Origin: Paludibacteraceae bacterium
GTDB taxonomy: Bacteria; Bacteroidota; Bacteroidia; Bacteroidales; Paludibacteraceae
Length of the DNA: 64,000 nt
Assembly: GCA_024693065.1 (NCBI GenBank)
Contig: JAILLP010000011.1
Span: 202,087 to 266,086, forward strand
Direction: 5' to 3'
Within the stretch, counting starts at the first letter, position 1; every line of letters starts with the position of its first letter. Shown one piece after another: positions 57,335-64,000 of the stretch. The position numbers were made by a program, and so were the translations under genes. The notes beneath the pieces were generated by a model. The model did no database searches and was not told where the DNA came from. It was given only the letters and a program-made list of their open reading frames with translations.

Positions 57335-57346
57335 GGGCACCAACAC
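57320..57346 (+). terminator. Hairpin across the gene B stop codon
   Basis: GTGCTGGTGC and GCACCAACAC pair with one mismatch around the stop codon. No T run follows; the same structure closes gene C. Confidence 0.45.
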
Positions 57347-57367
57347 AATCCGGTTATGAATACCTGG

Positions 57368-57467
57368 GTGTCGCCCTTTCAGGGCTATGATTGCACCTCC
57401 GCATCGTTCACAGGGGTTTACACCCCTGCCTGTGTTGTCACCGTCCCGTTGGGGCTCAGGTCGTGCG
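57368..57467 (+). repeat. Three-hairpin intergenic element, copy 2
   Basis: GTCGCCCTTTCAGGGC, CAGGGGTTTACACCCCTG and GTTGGGGCTCAGGTCGTGCG in the same order as copy 1 read on its minus strand. It fills most of the 188-bp gap between genes B and C. Confidence 0.75.
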
Positions 57468-57522
57468 GGTCGGGTAAGGATGCGCTGGCGAGAAGTTTAA
57501 GTAGAAAAAAATTTTTTAGCTT

Positions 57523-60500
57523 ATGAAGAGAATATTTACAGCTTTCATGATGATGCTCTGCGCCGTATGCGCGGCGAGTGCGGCTAATTATCTGACCTTC
57601 ACGGCGGAGGAGGATAGTTCCACGTTCGGAATTGTGAACAATAAAAATAATCCTGACGTGCAGTATTCATTGGATGGTGGAGAAACCTGGACCGCACTGG
57701 CTGCAGGCGATACCATCACGTTGGCCCATAAGGGTGACAAGGCTTTGCTGAGGGGAGATAATCCGGAAGGGTTCTCAAGGAGTAGAACTCAATATTCAAC
57801 TTTCGAGATGACCGGGAAAGTGTCCGCCAGCGGTAGCGTGATGAGCCTGATCGATGGAACAGGACTTTCTACGGAGATTCCTAATGGGTACTGTTTCTGT
57901 AGATCGTTCAGATCTTGCACCAGTCTCACCCGAGCCCCTGAATTACCTGCCACGACATTGACCGCTTTTTGTTATGACGCGATGTTCTTAGGTTGCACCA
58001 GTCTGACGCAAGTCCCCGCACTGCCTGCGACGACATTGGCTAATTTTTGTTATGACGGGATGTTCGCAGGTTGCACGAGTCTGACGCAAGCCCCTGAACT
58101 GTCAGTTGTGACATTGGTAGGTGGTTGTTATTATTCCATGTTCTCGGATTGTGCGAGTCTGACGCAAGCCCCTGCATTGCCTGCGACGACGTTGGCGGAT
58201 AGTTGTTACATGTATATGTTTTCGGGTTGCACCGGTCTGACGCAAGCCCCAGAACTGCCAGCCACGACATTGGCAAGTTATTGTTATTATTCCATGTTCA
58301 AAGGTTGTGCCAGCCTGTCGCAAGCCCCCGCATTGCCGGCTACCACGTTGGCTGATGATTGTTATAAGTTAATGTTTAAAGGATGCTCCAGCTTGACGCA
58401 AGCTCCAGAACTGCCTGCTACTACGTTGGCTGGTAATTGTTATCAATATATGTTCGAAGGTTGCACAAGTCTGACCAAAGCACCTGAATTACCTGCTACA
58501 ACATTAAATTACGCTTGTTACGAATCTATGTTCTCTGGTTGTGCAAATCTCACGGAAGCACCTGAATTACCTGCCACAACGTTGTGGGCGGCTTACTGTT
58601 ATCAGAGCATGTTCTCGGGTTGCACAAGCTTGACAGAAGCTCCTGATTTGCCTGCCGTGAATTTGTCGTCATCCTGTTACCATTCCATGTTCTCCGGCTG
58701 CACAAGCTTGACAGAAGCTCCTGATTTGCCAGCCACGACATTGACATATGCTTGTTATGCGTCCATGTTCTCCGGCTGCACAAACCTTGCCAAAACCCCG
58801 AAATTGCCTGCGATGGAGACGTCTAGTCATTGTTACGCTAACATGTTCTCTGGTTGCACAAGCCTTACAAAAGCGCCAAAATTGCCTGCCGTTGAGTTGT
58901 CGACTAGTTGTTACAAGACCATGTTCCAGGGTTGCGTAAACCTGTCTGAAATAAATGCCGCACACATCCTATGGGGAAAAGAAACTTCTGATTGGGTCAA
59001 AAATGTAGCCCCTACCGGCACCTTCTTCTGCTCGAAAGATTTGTCTCTTGAGTATGGAGCGAGCAGGATACCAGAGGGTTGGACGGTGAAATATGCTGAT
59101 TACCTTACTCTCACGGCCGAGGAGGATGGGTCTTCGTTCGGAATTGTGAACAGAAATAATAATCCAGACATGCAGTATTCATTGGATGACGGGGAAACAT
59201 GGAATGCACTGGTCGAAGGAGATGCAATCGCATTGGCCCATAGGGGAGACAAAGCCTTGCTGAGGGGAAATAATCCGGACGGATTCTCGAAGGCGGATAG
59301 CTCATACTCGTCTTTTACGATGACAGGAAAGATTGCTGTAAGCGGTAGTGTGATGAGCCTGATCGACGGCATAGGCGAAACCCTTGTTGTCCCTGTTGAT
59401 TATTGTTTTTATGGCCTATTTATTGATTGTGCCAGTCTGACCCGAGTGGCAGAACTGCCTGCCACGACGTTAACTGATTATTGTTACGCATCCATGTTCT
59501 CCGGTTGCGCGAACCTCACCCAAGTGCCTGATTTGCCTGCGATAACGTTGGCGACTTATTGCTATGGGAACATGTTCTCCGGTTGCACCAGTCTGATTCA
59601 GTCACCGCGATTGCTCGCTTCAACGTTAGCCGACAGCTGTTACGCTTCCATGTTTTCAGGTTGCACAATGTTGTCTGAAATCAAAGTTTCCTTCGTCGTG
59701 TGGGAGAACACATCTGAATGGGTCGCAGACGTAGCCCCTACCGGCACCTTCATCTGCCCGAAACCATTGGCTCTCGAGTATGGTTTGGATAGGATACCGG
59801 AAGGCTGGACGGTGAGGTTTAATGACTACCTCACCTTCACCGCCGAGGAGGATGGCTCTTCTTTCGGGATTGTGAACAGAAGTAATCATCCTGACGTGCA
59901 GTATTCGTTGGACGGAGGAGAGACATGGAATATATTGGCGGAAGGTGACTCGGTCATATTGGTTCATAGGGGTGACAAAGCTTTGTTGAGGGGAAATAAT
60001 CCGAACGGATTTTCAAAAAAGAGTGGTGTATCCTCTTATAGTACAGAAAGCTACTCGTCTTTCACGATGACAGGAAAGATCGCCGCCAGCGGTGGGGTGA
60101 TGAGCCTTATCGATGGAATGGGCATTGGCAATGTAATTCCTGTCGATTTTTGTTTTTATGGACTTTTCAGTGATTGCGCAAGCCTCACACATGCTCCAGA
60201 ACTGCCTGTGACAATGCTGACGGAATATTGCTATGGGGAAATGTTCTCAGGATGTACAGGTCTCACGGAGACACCTGAATTACCTGTGACCGATCTGAAG
60301 ACTGGTTGTTATTGGGGTATGTTCAGCGGTTGCGCAAGTCTGACGAAAGCCCCCGAGTTGCCTGCGACGACATTAGTTGATTTTTGTTACCGTTCCATGT
60401 TCGAAGGTTGCACGAGTCTGACGCAAGCCCCTGAATTGCCTGCCACGACATTGGCTCAAGGCTGTTATTCCTGGATGTTCCGAGGTTGCACAAGTCTAAC

Positions 60501-63500
60501 TGAAGCTCCTGAATTGCCTGCTACGACATTGACTGGAGGTTGTTATTACTACATGTTCGAAGGATGCACCAGTCTGATTCGAGCACCACAAATTTCTGCT
60601 TTAACAATGGATTTCAGAGATTGTATTGCTGCTATGTTCTCAGGTTGCACAAACTTGTCTGAAATCAGCGTCGCCTTCGAAGAGTGGAGTAGCTACATTG
60701 CCTACACTCAAAATTGGGTCGCAAACGTCGCCCCTACCGGCACCTTCTACTGCCCGAAAGCTCTGCCTCTTGAGTATGGAGTGAGCAGAATACCAGAGGG
60801 TTGGACGGTGAAATATATCGATGATACGGTTGCGGTGGAGACCAACTACCTCACCTTCACGGCCGAGGAGGATGGCTCTACGTTTGGAATCGTGAACTAT
60901 TATGATAATAATCCAGACGTGCAGTATTCGTTGGACGGCGGGGAGACGTGGACCGCCTTGACAGAAGGCGACATGGTCGTATTAGCCCATAAGGGAGACA
61001 ATGCTTTGCTGAGAGGAGATAATCCTCAAGGATTCTCAGAGGATATAGATCCATGCTCAACCTTTAAGATGACCGGGAAGGTGGCCGCCAGCGGTAGTGT
61101 GATGAGTCTGATCGACGGGATAGGATTTTCCACAGAAATTCCTAGATACTGTTTCTGTAGATTGTTCAAAGATTGCGCCAGCTTGACGCAGGCCCCAGAA
61201 TTGCCGGCTACGACGTTGGCGGAAGGTTGTTACTGGGAGATGTTCTCAGGTTGCACAAGTCTTACGCAAGCCCCCGAATTGCCTGCTACGACATTGGTTA
61301 ATGATTGTTACTGGGAGATGTTCTCAGGTTGCACAAGACTAACCGAAATCCATGTCTCATTTGATGATTGGGGTAGTGGCATTGGCATTGGCACTTATGA
61401 TTGGGTCGCAGACGTAGCCCCAACCGGCACCTTCATCTGCCCGAAGACCTTGCCTCTTGAGTATGGAGTGAACAGGATACCGGAAGGTTGGACGGTGAAA
61501 TATATTGATGATACGGTTGCGGTGGAGACCAACTACCTCACCTTCACGGCCGAGGAGGATAGCTCCACGTTTGGAATTGTGAATAACGGAGGAAATAATC
61601 CTGACGTGCAGTATTCATTGGATGGTGGGGAAACCTGGACCGCACTGGCTGCAGGCGATACCGTCACGTTAGCCCATAAGGGAGACAAGGCTTTGTTGAG
61701 GGGAAGTAATCCGGAAGGATTCTCAAAGAGTAGGGATCAATATTCAACTTTTAGGATGACCGGGAAGGTGGCCGCCAGCGGTAGCGTGATGAGCCTAATC
61801 GATGGAACAGGACTTTCTACGGAGATTCCTAATGGGTACTGTTTCTGTAGATCGTTCAGAGCTTGCACCAGTCTCACCCGAGCCCCTGAATTACCTGCCA
61901 CGATATTGACCGCTTTTTGTTATGACGCGATGTTCTTAGGTTGCACGAGTCTGACGCAAGTTCCCGCACTGCCTGCCACGACATTGGCTGATTTTTGTTA
62001 CGACGGGATGTTCGCCCGTTGCACGAGCCTGACGCAAGCCCCGGAACTGCCAGTTACGACATTGGTAAGTGGTTGTTATTATTCCATGTTCTCGGATTGC
62101 AAGAGTCTGACGCAAGCCCCCGCATTGCCTGCGACGACGTTGGCGGATAGTTGTTACATGTATATGTTCTCAGGTTGCACCGGTCTATCTGAGATCCATG
62201 TCTCATTTGACGATTGGAGGAATGCCGGTTATTCCACTGCTTATTGGGTCGAAAACGTAGCTCCAAGCGGCACCTTCATCTGTCCTGAGAATTTGCCTCT
62301 TGTATATGGGGCGAATAGGATACCGTTAGGTTGGAGGGTGAAAAAAGTTATTGATGGAGATACTGTAGGTGTGCTGCCTGTCAACCGCGATTTACTCACC
62401 TTCACGGCAGAGGAGGATGGCTCTACGTTCGGAATCGAGAACACCAATAACAATCCGGATGTGCAATATTCGTTAGATGGTGGAGATATATGGATCGCCT
62501 TAGCGGGAGGCAAAATGGTCACGTTGGCCCATAAGGGAGACAAGGCTTTGCTGAGGGGATATAATCCAGAAGGGTTCTCAAAGAAGGGGAATAATTACTC
62601 TTCTTTCAAAATGACGGGCAAGATTGCCGCCAGCGGTAGTGTGATGAGCCTGATTGACGGAGTAGGTGAAACCCTTGTTATTCCTGCTAATTATTGTTTC
62701 TATAATCTGTTCGTTGGTTGTAAAAGCCTCACGAAAGCCCCTGAGTTGCCAGCCACGACATTGACCGAATGGTGTTATTGTGAAATGTTTGATGGTTGCA
62801 CCAGCCTGACGCAAGCCCCTGAATTGCCAGCAATGACATTGGCTGAAGGTTGTTATTGTGAAATGTTTGATGGTTGCACCAGCCTGACGCAAGCCCCTGA
62901 ATTGCCAGCAATGACATTGGCTGAACGTTGTTATTTAGCTATGTTCGCTAGTTGCAAAAGCCTCACTCAAGCTCCTGCATTGCCTGCTACAACGTTGGCG
63001 GAATATTGTTATAACAGAATGTTCTCAGGTTGCGAAAGTTTGACGCAAGCACCGGAATTGCCTGCTACAACGTTGGCGGAAAATTGTTATGCTAGTATGT
63101 TCTCAGGTTGCACCAGTCTGGCGCAAGCGCCCGAATTGCCTGCCACGACATTGGCTGAACGTTGTTATTTAGCTATGTTCGCTAGTTGCAAAAGCCTCAC
63201 TCAAGCTCCTGCATTGCCGGCTACGACGTTAGCTAATTACTGTTATTGTGAAATGTTTGATGGTTGCACCAGTCTGACGCAAGCGCCCGAATTGCCAGCA
63301 ACGACATTGGCTGAAGGTTGTTATACAAGTATGTTCTATGGTTGCACGAGTCTGACGCAAGCCCCTGAATTGCCGGCGACGACGTTGCCAGCTGAATCAA
63401 ACGTAGAGAGTGGCTGTTATTCTAATATGTTCTCAGGTTGCACCAGCCTGACGCAAGCCCCCGCACTGCCTGCCACTACGTTGGCTGATTTTTGTTATGC

Positions 63501-63918
63501 ACGGATGTTCAGAGGTTGCACCAGCCTATCCCAAATCCGTGTCTCATTTGATGATTGGAATGACGGCCTTCACACTGATAGATGGGTCGCAGACGTCGCC
63601 CCTACCGGCACCTTCATCTGCCCGAAGGCATTGGCTCTTGAGTATGGAGAGGATAGAATCCCAGAGGGTTGGACGGTGAAATATGCGGAGGAAGGCTCTG
63701 GCGTAAGCTCAGCCTTGGCCGATGGCATCACCGTATGGACCGACGGACTCACCGTCTACGTGTGTGGTGTGGAAGGGGAGGTTTCCCTCTATGATGTGTC
63801 GGGCAAGAGAGTCGCGGTCTCCAACTCTGCGGACGAGGAGCGTGTGCTGGACGTTCCGGCCAAGGGTGTTTATGTGGTCCGCACGAATAATGGTACATCG
63901 GATGTGTTGGTGCGCTAA
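57523..63918 (+). CDS. Giant BspA/DUF285-like repeat surface protein, gene C
   Basis: 2131 residues, signal peptide MKRIFTAFMMMLCAVCAASA. Six modules start near residues 22, 525, 766, 1106, 1335 and 1622 with 13, 3, 6, 2, 4 and 10 complete repeat units, then a type IX-like sorting domain from about residue 2058. Module 1 and module 5 are almost identical to each other and to module 1 of gene A at DNA level, pointing to recent duplication or gene conversion. Both linker types (VETNYLTF and IDGDTVGVLPVNRDLLTF) occur. Every repeat carries two cysteines at fixed positions, giving a strikingly Cys-rich exported protein. Confidence 0.82.
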   Translation: MKRIFTAFMMMLCAVCAASAANYLTFTAEEDSSTFGIVNNKNNPDVQYSLDGGETWTALAAGDTITLAHKGDKALLRGDNPEGFSRSRTQYSTFEMTGKVSASGSVMSLIDGTGLSTEIPNGYCFCRSFRSCTSLTRAPELPATTLTAFCYDAMFLGCTSLTQVPALPATTLANFCYDGMFAGCTSLTQAPELSVVTLVGGCYYSMFSDCASLTQAPALPATTLADSCYMYMFSGCTGLTQAPELPATTLASYCYYSMFKGCASLSQAPALPATTLADDCYKLMFKGCSSLTQAPELPATTLAGNCYQYMFEGCTSLTKAPELPATTLNYACYESMFSGCANLTEAPELPATTLWAAYCYQSMFSGCTSLTEAPDLPAVNLSSSCYHSMFSGCTSLTEAPDLPATTLTYACYASMFSGCTNLAKTPKLPAMETSSHCYANMFSGCTSLTKAPKLPAVELSTSCYKTMFQGCVNLSEINAAHILWGKETSDWVKNVAPTGTFFCSKDLSLEYGASRIPEGWTVKYADYLTLTAEEDGSSFGIVNRNNNPDMQYSLDDGETWNALVEGDAIALAHRGDKALLRGNNPDGFSKADSSYSSFTMTGKIAVSGSVMSLIDGIGETLVVPVDYCFYGLFIDCASLTRVAELPATTLTDYCYASMFSGCANLTQVPDLPAITLATYCYGNMFSGCTSLIQSPRLLASTLADSCYASMFSGCTMLSEIKVSFVVWENTSEWVADVAPTGTFICPKPLALEYGLDRIPEGWTVRFNDYLTFTAEEDGSSFGIVNRSNHPDVQYSLDGGETWNILAEGDSVILVHRGDKALLRGNNPNGFSKKSGVSSYSTESYSSFTMTGKIAASGGVMSLIDGMGIGNVIPVDFCFYGLFSDCASLTHAPELPVTMLTEYCYGEMFSGCTGLTETPELPVTDLKTGCYWGMFSGCASLTKAPELPATTLVDFCYRSMFEGCTSLTQAPELPATTLAQGCYSWMFRGCTSLTEAPELPATTLTGGCYYYMFEGCTSLIRAPQISALTMDFRDCIAAMFSGCTNLSEISVAFEEWSSYIAYTQNWVANVAPTGTFYCPKALPLEYGVSRIPEGWTVKYIDDTVAVETNYLTFTAEEDGSTFGIVNYYDNNPDVQYSLDGGETWTALTEGDMVVLAHKGDNALLRGDNPQGFSEDIDPCSTFKMTGKVAASGSVMSLIDGIGFSTEIPRYCFCRLFKDCASLTQAPELPATTLAEGCYWEMFSGCTSLTQAPELPATTLVNDCYWEMFSGCTRLTEIHVSFDDWGSGIGIGTYDWVADVAPTGTFICPKTLPLEYGVNRIPEGWTVKYIDDTVAVETNYLTFTAEEDSSTFGIVNNGGNNPDVQYSLDGGETWTALAAGDTVTLAHKGDKALLRGSNPEGFSKSRDQYSTFRMTGKVAASGSVMSLIDGTGLSTEIPNGYCFCRSFRACTSLTRAPELPATILTAFCYDAMFLGCTSLTQVPALPATTLADFCYDGMFARCTSLTQAPELPVTTLVSGCYYSMFSDCKSLTQAPALPATTLADSCYMYMFSGCTGLSEIHVSFDDWRNAGYSTAYWVENVAPSGTFICPENLPLVYGANRIPLGWRVKKVIDGDTVGVLPVNRDLLTFTAEEDGSTFGIENTNNNPDVQYSLDGGDIWIALAGGKMVTLAHKGDKALLRGYNPEGFSKKGNNYSSFKMTGKIAASGSVMSLIDGVGETLVIPANYCFYNLFVGCKSLTKAPELPATTLTEWCYCEMFDGCTSLTQAPELPAMTLAEGCYCEMFDGCTSLTQAPELPAMTLAERCYLAMFASCKSLTQAPALPATTLAEYCYNRMFSGCESLTQAPELPATTLAENCYASMFSGCTSLAQAPELPATTLAERCYLAMFASCKSLTQAPALPATTLANYCYCEMFDGCTSLTQAPELPATTLAEGCYTSMFYGCTSLTQAPELPATTLPAESNVESGCYSNMFSGCTSLTQAPALPATTLADFCYARMFRGCTSLSQIRVSFDDWNDGLHTDRWVADVAPTGTFICPKALALEYGEDRIPEGWTVKYAEEGSGVSSALADGITVWTDGLTVYVCGVEGEVSLYDVSGKRVAVSNSADEERVLDVPAKGVYVVRTNNGTSDVLVR
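57913..63513 (+). repeat. 78-bp repeat arrays of gene C
   Basis: Arrays at 57913-58929 (13 units, one of 81 bp), 59425-59658 (3), 60172-60642 (6, one of 81 bp), 61171-61326 (2), 61861-62172 (4) and 62716-63513 (10, one of 96 bp). A 75-bp exact tandem copy lies at 62773/62851, and a 72-bp block at 62913 recurs 234 bp later. Confidence 0.92.
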
Positions 63919-63931
63919 GGGGCACCAACAC
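63904..63931 (+). terminator. Hairpin across the gene C stop codon
   Basis: GTGTTGGTGC and GCACCAACAC form a perfect 10-bp stem whose loop contains the TAA stop. No T run follows. Confidence 0.5.
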
Positions 63932-63952
63932 AATTCGGTTATAAATACCAGG

Positions 63953-64000
63953 GTGTCGCCCTTTCAGGGCTATGATTGCACCGCCGCATCGTTCACAGGG
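63953..64000 (+). repeat. Three-hairpin intergenic element, copy 3 (cut by window end)
   Basis: Same sequence as the start of copy 2 (GTGTCGCCCTTTCAGGGCTATGATTGCACC), including the preceding ~30 nt after the stop codon, so the gene tail and its flank were duplicated together. Confidence 0.75.

Noticed and set aside
48737-63513. CRISPR-like or VNTR non-coding array
   Set aside because: The 78-bp periodicity is in frame, encodes a conserved protein repeat and shows codon-level variation, so it is a coding repeat.

Overview
The window reads as a chromosomal segment of a Bacteroidota bacterium, most likely order Bacteroidales. The evidence is a surface glycan-binding protein at the left edge, gene starts that mostly lack Shine-Dalgarno sequences, repeated promoters of the TTG-N19-21-TAnnTTTG type, type IX-like C-terminal domains, WG-repeat and FISUMP-like proteins, and giant BspA/DUF285-type repeat proteins. 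I cannot name the genus from sequence alone.

Layout. (1) 0-7 kb: end of a glycan-binding surface protein, tRNA-Leu(TAG), a topoisomerase IV A subunit, a TonB-C protein, aroK and a long-form guaA. (2) 7-18.3 kb: a voltage-gated cation channel, two secreted proteins (one with two FISUMP-like domains), a WG-repeat protein, priA, a DEAD-box helicase, a low-molecular-weight phosphatase, a lipoprotein on the minus strand and a UDG-superfamily glycosylase. (3) 18.3-23.6 kb: an accessory locus with a calpain-type protease, a chagasin-like inhibitor, a papain-type protease and a gingipain (C25)-like protease. None has a visible signal peptide. The locus consists of two transcription cassettes with homologous promoter/leader regions and homologous terminator arms. 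This is the best candidate here for an undescribed system. (4) 23.7-25.7 kb, minus strand: a PgpH-type 7TM-HD phosphohydrolase. (5) 26-44 kb: the str, S10, spc and alpha ribosomal operons run together from rpsL to rplQ, including fusA, secY, map, infA, rpmJ and rpoA. tuf and adk are absent from the places they hold in many other bacteria. rpmD and rpmJ are real genes missing from the ORF track. (6) 44-47.7 kb: pyrH, a secreted transglutaminase-like protein, an EamA transporter and a PH-domain protein, separated by repeat-rich DNA. (7) 48.3-63.9 kb: three tandem giant surface-protein genes (1290, 1690 and 2131 residues) built from 13 modules. I counted 99 complete repeat units, 95 of them exactly 78 bp, and each gene ends in one type IX-like sorting domain.

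How the parts fit. The ribosomal block is one long housekeeping transcription unit with a clear promoter ahead of rpsL and a strong terminator after rplQ. The protease locus looks like a self-contained module in which an inhibitor could hold a C1 protease in check. The giant repeat genes appear to evolve by unit-length duplication and gene conversion, and they are bracketed by copies of a three-hairpin intergenic element. Several ORF-track starts were corrected (aroK, rpsH, the HD phosphohydrolase, the transglutaminase-like gene and the PH-domain gene). In two of these cases a promoter motif lies inside the over-extended ORF.
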